Of a DNA stretch of 6,006 nt, positions 1 through 5,888 are shown in pieces. The notes beneath the pieces are model-generated. The model did not search any database. It was not told the DNA's origin and saw only the letters and a list, made by a program, of their open reading frames with translations. The translations under genes and the position numbers were made by a program. This DNA is from Chloroflexota bacterium. GTDB lineage: Bacteria > Chloroflexota > Anaerolineae > J102. The stretch is taken from NCBI GenBank assembly GCA_013152695.1, contig JAADFV010000156.1:1-6006 (forward strand), read 5' to 3'. Within the stretch, counting starts at the first letter, position 1. Every line of letters begins with the position of its first letter.

Positions 1-8
1 CAACCGGC

Positions 9-56
9 CTGGTTTTCTGGGTTACTGGTTTACAGGGTTACTGTGCTGCGGGTCTA
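9..56. repeat. Degenerate 8-bp tandem repeat, consensus CTGGGTTA / CTGGTTTA
   Basis: Consecutive octamers read CTGGTTTT (9), CTGGGTTA (17), CTGGTTTA (25), CAGGGTTA (33), CTGTGCTG (41) and CGGGTCTA (49), so the array is clear for four units and decays to the right. It lies downstream of the kinase stop, in non-coding DNA. No hairpin with a T-tract ends the operon in the 80 bases visible, so the operon may run on or terminate past the left edge. Confidence 0.5.
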
Positions 57-80
57 CATTGATGTCAATCTGTATCCTAT

Positions 81-1607
81 TTACGAAACAGAGGAAAAGG
101 GTGCAAGGCGATTGAAAATAGGCTCCAAGGCTTGATAGGTGTCGCGGAATAGGGTGTAGAGCTCTTCATAGCGCTGGCTATGCTCAGGGTTGGGATAATC
201 GTGTTCGATGATGGGGGCAAGTTTGCGGGCAACACTGTAATCGGCAAAGAGACCCACACCCACACCGCCGGCAATAGCGGCACCCAAAGAGGTGGCTTCG
301 GCGGCAAAGCTCAGGCGTGCCACCGGCAGGCGATAGACATCGGCCAGGATGCGCCGCCATACCGCGCTCTTTTCACCACCCCCGATCAGGCGCATCTGCG
401 AGACCTTGACGCCCTGACTACGCAGAATATCGAGAATGTTACGGAGATTGAAGGCGACACCTTCCATGACGGCACGGGCCATTTCGCCCCGGCCATGAGA
501 CATGGCCAGACCGACGAAAGCGCCGCGCGCCAGGGGATTCCAGTGGGGGCTTCGTTCACCCAGGAGGTAGGGGAGGAAGAGAAGGCCGCCACTCCCTACA
601 GGTACGGTGCTTGCCGCCTCGCTGAGGGCCTCGTAGGCAGGCCCGCTTGCCTCCTGCGCCCGCAACAGGCGTTCGAACCAGTCGAAGGCGCCGCCGGCGG
701 CTTGCATGGCACCAATGGCCACGGCGTAGCGAGGATCGAGATGGAGGATATTGAAGGTACGCTGTTGGGGATCCAGTACCGGTTGCTCGCTCGTGAGTCC
801 AATCCAGGAGGAGGAACCGAGATAATTGTAGACATCGCCCATTGCGACCGCACCCGCCCCCACGGTGGCACAGGCCCCATCCCCTCCCCCGATCACGACC
901 GGCGTACCCATGGCGAGCCCCGTAGCTTCGGCAGCAGCAGCGGTCACACCGCCCAAAGTGGTGGCGGAGGGGTAGATGGGCGGCAAAACCTCGGCAGACA
1001 AGCCGAGGCAGTCCAGGAGGGTGGACGACCATTGCCGGGTGTTGATATCGAGGAGGGCAGTGAGGGAGGCATCGGAATAGTCGGTGGCGATGACGCCGCT
1101 GAAGAGAAAGGCGGCGTAGTCTTTGGCCTGTACCACCTTAGCCGTGCGCGCCCAAATCTCGGGCTGATGGTTTTTGACCCACAGCATTTTCGCGGCGGTG
1201 TAAGCGGCACTGACCCGATTTCCCGTGAGCTGATAGACGCGCTCCTCACCACAGGCACGACTCAGTTCTGCGGCCTCGGCGGTGGCGCGTTGGTCGGCCC
1301 AGATGATGGCCGGGCGTAAGGGCTGGCCGTCGTCGGCGAGAAAAACGGCGCCGTTCATGTGGCCGCTGAAACTTATGGCCACGATGTGGCGCGGTTGGGC
1401 GCCTGATTCCTGCAATAAGGTGCGGGTGGCGCCAAACACGGCGTCGCGCCAGTGCTGCGGATTCTGTTCCGCCCAGTTGGGAGAGGGATATGCCGTGGGA
1501 TACGGGACGAATGTGGCGGCAAAGACGCTGCCATCTTCGCGAAACAGGGTCGCTTTATTGCCGGTGGTGCCCAGATCGTGGGCGAGAATGAGATGCTGTG
1601 CAGGCAT
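81..1607 (-). CDS. xylB: FGGY-family sugar kinase, probably xylulokinase
   Basis: A cytoplasmic kinase of 508 residues that should transfer phosphate from ATP to an imported sugar, most likely D-xylulose to xylulose 5-phosphate for the pentose phosphate pathway. Seen in sequence: the N-terminal phosphate-binding motif HDLGTTGNK (residues 10-18), a sugar-contact loop SGHMNG (81-86), RPAIIWADQR (98-107), a near match to FGGY signature 1 around 136-147 (K140, W143), GGGDGA with the expected catalytic base D243, an FGGY signature 2 that fits in full (G362 to E382), and the C-terminal nucleotide motif IGGGEKSAVWRRILADV (408-424). Length fits the family (about 480-510). Oddity: E. coli XylB has Met-His at the sugar loop (77-78), here it is Met84-Asn85, so the exact substrate is open (xylulose, ribulose, another ketose or a polyol). 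Start: ATG at 1607, just before the conserved strand; the frame stays open upstream to 1694 but that would overlap the permease and add an unrelated sequence. No clear Shine-Dalgarno precedes it, so it may depend on coupling to the permease 19 nt upstream. Confidence 0.88.
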   Translation of the reverse strand: MPAQHLILAHDLGTTGNKATLFREDGSVFAATFVPYPTAYPSPNWAEQNPQHWRDAVFGATRTLLQESGAQPRHIVAISFSGHMNGAVFLADDGQPLRPAIIWADQRATAEAAELSRACGEERVYQLTGNRVSAAYTAAKMLWVKNHQPEIWARTAKVVQAKDYAAFLFSGVIATDYSDASLTALLDINTRQWSSTLLDCLGLSAEVLPPIYPSATTLGGVTAAAAEATGLAMGTPVVIGGGDGACATVGAGAVAMGDVYNYLGSSSWIGLTSEQPVLDPQQRTFNILHLDPRYAVAIGAMQAAGGAFDWFERLLRAQEASGPAYEALSEAASTVPVGSGGLLFLPYLLGERSPHWNPLARGAFVGLAMSHGRGEMARAVMEGVAFNLRNILDILRSQGVKVSQMRLIGGGEKSAVWRRILADVYRLPVARLSFAAEATSLGAAIAGGVGVGLFADYSVARKLAPIIEHDYPNPEHSQRYEELYTLFRDTYQALEPIFNRLAPFSSVS

Positions 1608-1626
1608 AATGTTGGGAAGTTGTTTT

Positions 1627-2664
1627 CTAACCTTTGACGGCGCCCACCAAAAGGCCGCGGGCGATGTATCTTTCGAGAACAATGGCGATGGCAATGACGG
1701 GGAGGATCATGATCAGGATGAGAACCGACATGTACCACCATTGTGGGCCACGTGTGGCATTTTGAGCGGCAATGGTGAGGGGTAGGGTTTGGGCATGGGC
1801 GCCCGAAAGAAAGAGGGCGAGAAGGTATTCGTTCCAGGCAAAGACAAGGACAAAGAGATAGGTCGCCACCAGTCCGGGAACAGATAGCGGCAAAACAATC
1901 GAGAGGAAGATGCGATAACGGGAGGCGCCGTCGATGGATGCCATTTCTTCCAATTCGAGAGGGATGGATTGGAAGTAGTCTCGCATCAGCCACACAACAA
2001 TGGGCAGGTTGACCGCCAGATAGGTGATAATCAGGGCCAAACGGGTGTCCAGGAGGTTGAGTCGCTGGAAGAAAATGTAGATGGGAATGACGACGGCGAC
2101 CGGTGGCAACATGCGCTGAGAAATGAGCCAAAAGGCAATGTCATCGTTTTTCAAGGAACGGGTAAAATGCTTGCCAAAGACCTGGAGCAGAATGAGGAAG
2201 ACGGCCAGAGAGGAGGCGACGGTAATCTGCCAGGCTACCCCCAACATCGTCATGACCACGGCCAGGACCAAAGCGAGGAGGAAGAGGAGAATGGCACCCA
2301 GCTTCGGTCGATACTGAAAGCGGGTGAGGGCATAGGAAGCGGCTGTACCCAGCAACAGGGCCAGCGTCGCACTGACTAAAGCCACGACAACGGTGTTGAT
2401 GTAAGGACGAATGGTGTCGCGGCTCAAATCTCCGATGAGGACGTACTTCCAGGCGTGCAAGGAGGGTTGGAAGTCGACGAAAGGAATGTAAAAAGGCCCC
2501 ATGTTGACGTCGATGGGGAGCTTGAGGGAGGTGACCACCAACCAATAAAGGGGAAACAACACAACCAGAGCCCAGAATCCCAAAAGAATGTAGGAAAGTA
2601 CTAAGCCGAAAGGGGAGGGCCGGTTGATTGATTTGTGTTTGAAAAAGTCAGAGAAAGCTGCCAT
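1627..2664 (-). CDS. Sugar ABC transporter permease, MalG/UgpE type, with membrane insertion
   Basis: Inner-membrane subunit (345 residues) that, with the preceding permease, forms the channel of a CUT1 carbohydrate importer. Seen: TM1 around 20-47, then NTVVVALVSATLALLLGTAASYALTRF-type TM2 (90-116), the QRMLPP...IPIY segment (183-196), a full EAA loop EEMASIDGASRYRIFLSIVLP (E239 to P259), which docks on the ATPase, and the family's WNEYL (277-281) and C-terminal GLLVGAVKG. Odd: about 60 residues (roughly 120-182) with two strongly hydrophobic stretches lie between TM2 and TM3, where most MalG relatives (about 270-300 residues) have a short link. Start: an in-frame GTG at 2670 overlaps the stop of the previous gene, but ATG at 2664 follows that TGA by 2 nt and has GGAG 5 nt upstream, so ATG is preferred; this suggests termination-reinitiation coupling. 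Substrate cannot be read from the permease itself. Confidence 0.92.
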   Translation of the reverse strand: MAAFSDFFKHKSINRPSPFGLVLSYILLGFWALVVLFPLYWLVVTSLKLPIDVNMGPFYIPFVDFQPSLHAWKYVLIGDLSRDTIRPYINTVVVALVSATLALLLGTAASYALTRFQYRPKLGAILLFLLALVLAVVMTMLGVAWQITVASSLAVFLILLQVFGKHFTRSLKNDDIAFWLISQRMLPPVAVVIPIYIFFQRLNLLDTRLALIITYLAVNLPIVVWLMRDYFQSIPLELEEMASIDGASRYRIFLSIVLPLSVPGLVATYLFVLVFAWNEYLLALFLSGAHAQTLPLTIAAQNATRGPQWWYMSVLILIMILPVIAIAIVLERYIARGLLVGAVKG

Positions 2665-2666
2665 TA

Positions 2667-3839
2667 TCACTCCACGAAGCGACGACGGAGAATGTTGACG
2701 TAGGCGATACCGAAGAAGGTGACGACAATCAGCAAGGAATAGGCCACAGCCGCGGAGACACCCAGATTGAGAGAACGCCAGGCAATAAAGGCATGGAGTG
2801 TCAATGATTCGGTGGCTGTACCGGGACCGCCGTTGGTCAACACATTGGGAAGATCGACAATTTTGAAGGCCTCAATCATGCGAATGAGTACCACGGTCAA
2901 GCTGACAGGGATGATCTGCGGCAGTGTAATATTCCAGAAAATCTGCCAGCGATTGGCGCCATCGACCAGAGCTGCCTCTCGCTGTTCTGTGGACTGGCCT
3001 TCGAGGGCGGCAAGGAGCACGATGAACATGAAAGGAATCCACTGCCAGGTGTCACCGATCATAACGGCAATACGTGCTCCCCAGGGCTGGTTCACCCAGG
3101 AGTACATGCCGAGACCGGCGGCCTGCCACAGGGGGGCAAAGGGCCCTTTGCTGGTGTCGGTGAGCATACGAAACAGGTAGGCGATGCCCACAGGAGTGAT
3201 CATCATGGGCAAAAGAAAGATCACACGGAAAAAGCGGCGGCCCGGTAGTTGCTGTGTAAGCAAAATCGCCAGTCCCAGGCCGATGCTGTATTGGACAAAA
3301 ATACCGACAAAAACATAAATCCAGGTCACAACCATGGTGCCGGGACGCCCGCCATGGCTAAATGTTGTGACGACGAGCAAACGAATAAATTCAAAGAGAA
3401 CAAAGGCAACGATAGCTCGAAAAATAAAGCCCCGAACAGTCGATCTTCGATCCAAAAGTGTAGAAACCAGCCACCATAGCAATAAAACGGTCATCACCAC
3501 CAAGACGACCCAGCCCAAGGTCGTGGGCTCTTCCATTTTGCCCAAAAAATGTGTTTTTTCGCTACCAAACAGCAATTTTTTGTAGTTTGCTGTGCCTACC
3601 CAGTCGATGGAAAACCCTCCCTTGACGAATTTAAAGCGGGCGAAGGAAAGGTAGAGGGAAATCAGAAGGGGAAAGATAGAAAGCAGCAGCACCACCAGCA
3701 AGGCCGGCCAGATAAATACACTTTTGGCGCTTTCTTCCCAGCGTTGCGTAAGGCGCTGCATCCATGTTTTGGGGGGAATTGACTCTTGCACCTCCTCGTT
3801 AGGAGGAGAAGGTTGCGTGACTCCTGTAGGTGGTTGCAT
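2667..3839 (-). CDS. Sugar ABC transporter permease, MalF/UgpA type, with membrane insertion
   Basis: First inner-membrane permease (390 residues) of the CUT1-type importer. Seen: a hydrophilic, proline-rich N-terminus (1-40), TM1 about 41-66, then the family pattern of TM2 (168-195) followed by GRRFFRVIFLLPMMITPV (200-217), TM at 257-279, the EAA loop EAALVDGANRWQIFWNITLP (E288 to P307) for contact with the ATPase, LTNGGPGTATESL (334-346), typical of MalF/UgpA proteins, and a last TM (about 360-384). Odd: two further hydrophobic segments (about 108-129 and 138-160) sit between TM1 and TM2, giving about eight helices and 390 residues, against six helices and about 290-310 in common UgpA relatives. 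Start: ATG at 3839 with GAGG 8 nt upstream. It follows the binding-protein gene after a 111-nt gap with a stem-loop, and its TGA overlaps the GTG alternative start of the next permease. Confidence 0.93.
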   Translation of the reverse strand: MQPPTGVTQPSPPNEEVQESIPPKTWMQRLTQRWEESAKSVFIWPALLVVLLLSIFPLLISLYLSFARFKFVKGGFSIDWVGTANYKKLLFGSEKTHFLGKMEEPTTLGWVVLVVMTVLLLWWLVSTLLDRRSTVRGFIFRAIVAFVLFEFIRLLVVTTFSHGGRPGTMVVTWIYVFVGIFVQYSIGLGLAILLTQQLPGRRFFRVIFLLPMMITPVGIAYLFRMLTDTSKGPFAPLWQAAGLGMYSWVNQPWGARIAVMIGDTWQWIPFMFIVLLAALEGQSTEQREAALVDGANRWQIFWNITLPQIIPVSLTVVLIRMIEAFKIVDLPNVLTNGGPGTATESLTLHAFIAWRSLNLGVSAAVAYSLLIVVTFFGIAYVNILRRRFVE

Positions 3840-3883
3840 GCAATTAACCTCGGTGAGGAGTAAGGTGTGGGAAGGAGAAAGGA

Positions 3884-3916
3884 GTCAGGGCCCGGCCCAC
3901 ATGACCGGGCCCTGAC
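3884..3916 (-). terminator. Intercistronic GC-rich stem-loop (partial terminator or mRNA stabiliser)
   Basis: A perfect 12-bp inverted repeat, GTCAGGGCCCGG / CCGGGCCCTGAC, with a 9-nt loop, begins 34 nt after the stop of the binding-protein gene and lies ahead of the first permease. On the transcribed strand it is followed by a pyrimidine-rich run (TCCTTTCTCCTTCC) but not a true T-tract. Known for binding-protein operons: such stem-loops after the first gene let the binding protein be made in excess over the membrane subunits, by partial termination or by protecting the upstream message from 3' decay. Which of these applies here is inference. Confidence 0.75.
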
Positions 3917-3950
3917 AACGAAAGACTAAAGCCGTCTCCGGCAATGATGA

Positions 3951-5498
3951 TTATTTGGCTCCAATCGAAGCGAGATAAGCATCCAGTTGTTCCTGGCGAC
4001 CGATTTCGTCGGTCAATTCCTGCCAGTTGTCGTAGATCTGTTGCATGGCTTCGTCTCTGCTAATCTCACCGGCCATGAATTGGCTCAGAGCCATATCGAG
4101 GATGACCTGCTGGTATTGCTGGTTCTGGGGGATGCGCAGATCGAGAACCATGTTGGGGCTGTTGAGGCTATCCTCGATAGCACCCAGGTAATTGCTGGCA
4201 AACGCAGGGCTCATTCCTGCCTTCACCCACAGTTCACGATTGAGGAACTGGGACTGGCGGTAGGGATTGAAGCCAGTGATACCGATGGTCACATCGACGT
4301 TGGACTGTGCCGGTTGAGACATGTAGGAGAAGAAGGCGTAGGTCGCGTCCTTCACCTTGGGATCGGCAGAGGCATTGATGCCACCTGACCAGCCACCAAA
4401 AGCAGCGAAGGGAGCATGGTTGACGCCATCGATGGCATAGGGACAGGTTCCGGCGTCACAGGGTACCAGTTTGCCTGTGTCCCAGTCCAGGACCTCGGTC
4501 GAGCCGGGGAGGATCATGGCGCCGGTCTTGTCGGCCACCACCGACGTGTCGGGATCGATAGCCAGAGTGCCGATGTCACCCCAGTCGATGGAGAGAGCAC
4601 AGCGGCCGGAGGTGAAGAGGCCGCGAGTGTCGCCGACATCCAGGTTCAAGCTATCGGGCGGGCCGTAGTCCAACATTTCTTTGTAGATGTCCAAGGCTTT
4701 GGCAAAGGCTTCATTGTTCACGAGGGGCTCGAGGTCATCATGGGTAAAGAATACGCCCTGGGATGTGCCTTGGCTTTGAATCATGGCTGCACCAATGCTG
4801 TGGATGAACCAATAGGCCTGGGCACCACGTTTCATGGAGACACATGAGCCATAATCGGGATCGCCATCACCGTTCAGGTCTTTGCCCTGGAATTGAGCTG
4901 CAAGCTCCAGATATTCTTCCCAGGTTTTGGGCGGTGAATCGATCAAGTCGGTGCGGTAGTAGCCCATGTGGAAGTCGCCATCCAGAGGGATGGTGTAAAT
5001 CCGGCCATTGTAGGTGGCGCTAAAGTCGCGGAAGAAGGGGGCAATGTCATCCCACTGAATGTCGGGATCATTGGCAACGCGGTCGGTCAGGTCTTCGATA
5101 TAGCCCGGTATGACATAGTCCACCATCCATTGAGGAGCAAACACCCAGCCATCAAACGAGTTGGTGCCTGTAGCCGCATCCGTGAGGATTTTTTGATAGA
5201 GATCACTGAAAGGCACGGTGATGATGTTCACCTTGGCGCCGGTCTTGGCCTCGAAATCGGGTGCACGCCGCTGCAGCGGTTCCGCAATCTGCGGCCCGGT
5301 AAATGTGACAATACTGATTTCCACCCCCGCGTAGGGTAAAGCTTCTGGCGTAGGCGTCGCAACCACTTCTTTTTCGACGACTTGTGTCACCACAACGGTT
5401 TTTTCGACGACCTGCTGAATAGGTTGGGCACAGGCCGAAATGCTCACAGCAAAAGCTACGAGCAAAATCACTAAAAAGACCAAACGATTGATTTTCAT
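3951..5498 (-). CDS. Sugar ABC transporter substrate-binding lipoprotein (family 1 type)
   Basis: Extracytoplasmic receptor (515 residues) that captures the sugar and hands it to the two permeases encoded next. Seen: lysine/arginine N-terminus, hydrophobic core, and lipobox I-S-A-C with lipidated C23; a valine-rich linker of two 10-residue repeats (VVEKTVVVTQ, VVEKEVVATP; 30-49) that tethers the domain; then a bilobed family 1 fold with IVTFTGPQIAEPLQRRAPDFE (63-83), TGAKVNIITVPFSDLYQKI (86-104), YNGRIYTIPLDGD (163-175), YYRTDLI (180-186), LFTSGRCALSIDWGD (294-308) and a typical hinge region AAFGGWSGGI (365-374). DLNGDGDPDYG (207-217) resembles a calcium-binding loop. C347/C352 could form a disulfide, and C219/C300 perhaps another. 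Size is larger than many relatives (about 420-450). Start: ATG at 5498 has GGAGG 8 nt upstream. Sugar specificity cannot be read directly; the adjacent kinase points to a pentose, pentulose or polyol. Confidence 0.92.
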   Translation of the reverse strand: MKINRLVFLVILLVAFAVSISACAQPIQQVVEKTVVVTQVVEKEVVATPTPEALPYAGVEISIVTFTGPQIAEPLQRRAPDFEAKTGAKVNIITVPFSDLYQKILTDAATGTNSFDGWVFAPQWMVDYVIPGYIEDLTDRVANDPDIQWDDIAPFFRDFSATYNGRIYTIPLDGDFHMGYYRTDLIDSPPKTWEEYLELAAQFQGKDLNGDGDPDYGSCVSMKRGAQAYWFIHSIGAAMIQSQGTSQGVFFTHDDLEPLVNNEAFAKALDIYKEMLDYGPPDSLNLDVGDTRGLFTSGRCALSIDWGDIGTLAIDPDTSVVADKTGAMILPGSTEVLDWDTGKLVPCDAGTCPYAIDGVNHAPFAAFGGWSGGINASADPKVKDATYAFFSYMSQPAQSNVDVTIGITGFNPYRQSQFLNRELWVKAGMSPAFASNYLGAIEDSLNSPNMVLDLRIPQNQQYQQVILDMALSQFMAGEISRDEAMQQIYDNWQELTDEIGRQEQLDAYLASIGAK

Positions 5499-5504
5499 GA
5501 GAGT

Positions 5505-5511
5505 CTCCTCC
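5505..5511 (-). promoter_or_regulatory. Ribosome binding site of the binding-protein gene
   Basis: GGAGGAG on the minus strand, with GGAGG ending 8 nt before the ATG at 5498. It is the strongest Shine-Dalgarno sequence attached to a gene in this window and fixes the start of the lipoprotein immediately ahead of its signal peptide. By contrast the kinase at the end of the operon has no evident site. Confidence 0.8.
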
Positions 5512-5562
5512 AGGAAATAGGTGTAAAACAGAACTTAGGCACTTTCTGCTTACAGGACGAAC

Positions 5563-5584
5563 ATCCCTCGTTAAAAAGAGGGAT
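5563..5584 (-). promoter_or_regulatory. Small hairpin in the 5' leader of the operon
   Basis: ATCCCTC and GAGGGAT form a perfect 7-bp stem around an 8-nt loop that is U-rich in the transcript (UUUUUAAC), about 65 nt upstream of the binding-protein start. No T-tract follows, so it is not a terminator. It may shape the leader RNA, or be a two-half-site protein target. Confidence 0.4.
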
Positions 5585-5619
5585 ACATGAAATAAAGTGT
5601 GGATTTGGCACCGACAATA

Positions 5620-5647
5620 TCATTCTCCGATAGGCATCAACCTCCTT
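5620..5647 (-). other. Full-consensus Shine-Dalgarno with a five-codon mini-ORF in the leader
   Basis: The leader contains AAGGAGGT (5647-5640), a full match to the 3' end of 16S rRNA, followed after TG by ATG CCT ATC GGA GAA TGA (5637-5620, MPIGE). Its TGA overlaps, as ATGA, the ATG (5623) of a 42-codon frame whose own TGA (5497-5495) overlaps the ATG of the binding-protein gene. The longer frame would encode a peptide with four cysteines (13, 21, 24, 32). The spacing from AGGAGG to the first ATG is only 3 nt, and an open frame of 43 codons is not rare by chance, so translation is unproven. Confidence 0.25.
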
Positions 5648-5709
5648 GTCAATGAAAAGTAAGGGCGAAAGACTAACATCCAGGAGAGGGCATCGCTGTT
5701 GTGATCACT

Positions 5710-5722
5710 TTTGCCAGGCAAA
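5710..5722. promoter_or_regulatory. 13-bp palindrome TTTGCC-A-GGCAAA in the leader
   Basis: A 6+1+6 palindrome; flanking bases extend it imperfectly (ACTTT, one bulged T, GCC, A, GGC, AAAGT; 5707-5724). An 8-bp palindrome, GTGATCAC (5701-5708), overlaps its outer edge, and TGGGCCCA (5726-5733) follows. They lie about 75-90 nt downstream of the predicted start of transcription. It could be a second protein-binding site or a short RNA hairpin; the sequence alone does not decide. Confidence 0.35.
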
Positions 5723-5776
5723 GTCTGGGCCCACTCCTCAAGGAATCTGCTTGTGGCGGAAGCATAATCGTCTGGT

Positions 5777-5798
5777 AATCGATATCATGATATCGATT
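5777..5798. promoter_or_regulatory. 22-bp perfect palindrome, likely repressor operator
   Basis: Two 11-bp halves, AATCGATATCA and its exact reverse complement, meet without spacer at 5787/5788. Its right edge coincides with the predicted start of transcription (about 5798), the standard place for an operator that blocks initiation by a dimeric repressor. The length and symmetry suit LacI-, ROK- or GntR-family regulators of sugar operons, but the half-site does not identify the family and no regulator gene is in the window. Confidence 0.6.
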
Positions 5799-5804
5799 TC
5801 ATAC

Positions 5805-5833
5805 AGAATACATCAAAAAAATGGATTTGTCAA
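5805..5833 (-). promoter_or_regulatory. Sigma-70-type promoter of the sugar operon
   Basis: On the minus strand a perfect -35 box TTGACA (5833-5828) is separated by exactly 17 nt from TATTCT (5810-5805), a 4/6 match to TATAAT that keeps the key first A and last T. The spacer is T-rich. Transcription would start near 5798, some 300 nt ahead of the binding-protein gene, right at the edge of a 22-bp palindrome. Prediction from sequence only. Confidence 0.6.
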
Positions 5834-5837
5834 TGGC

Positions 5838-5888
5838 AAAAAAGAGACGGGAGCGCGTCTTAAGTTCATCGCATCACGGGTGCGATGA
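5838..5888 (-). terminator. Two hairpins and a T-tract: possible terminator of a unit to the right
   Basis: Read on the minus strand: a hairpin TCATCGCA / TGCGATGA (5888-5881 with 5873-5866, extendable by a G-U and a G-C pair to a 10-bp stem with a 3-nt loop), then a second short stem AGACG / CGTCT (5860-5856 with 5849-5845, 6-nt loop), and after C a run of six T (5843-5838). The second stem is only 5 bp, so strength is uncertain. It sits directly upstream of the operon promoter and would shield it from transcription entering from the right. Confidence 0.4.

Noticed and set aside
58..69. ATTGA-TG-TCAAT imperfect palindrome downstream of the kinase
   Set aside because: Too short and AT-rich to support as terminator or operator, and no T-tract follows.
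180..1319. A 379-codon open frame on the plus strand opposite the kinase gene
   Set aside because: It lies wholly antisense to a kinase with all family motifs, its product is glycine-rich and low-complexity with no recognisable motif, and it follows from the GC bias of the opposite strand.
1608..1694. Extended N-terminus for the kinase from ATG 1694
   Set aside because: It would add 29 residues with no family similarity and overlap the end of the upstream permease; the FGGY fold starts right at the ATG of 1607.
3792..3808. CTCCTC / GAGGAG inverted repeat inside the start of the first permease gene
   Set aside because: Six pairs within repetitive purine-pyrimidine codons of a proline/glutamate-rich N-terminus; explained by coding sequence.
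5622..5652. A second TTGACA (5652-5647) as a promoter nearer the binding-protein gene
   Set aside because: The best -10 candidate, GAGAAT, needs a 19-nt spacer and lacks the first T; the TTGACA also merges with the AAGGAGGT motif. Kept only as a weak alternative.
5646..5888. An 80-codon plus-strand frame in the upstream region
   Set aside because: It starts at TTG without a ribosome site, has a composition unlike a protein, and runs through the promoter, operator and terminator signals of the opposite strand.
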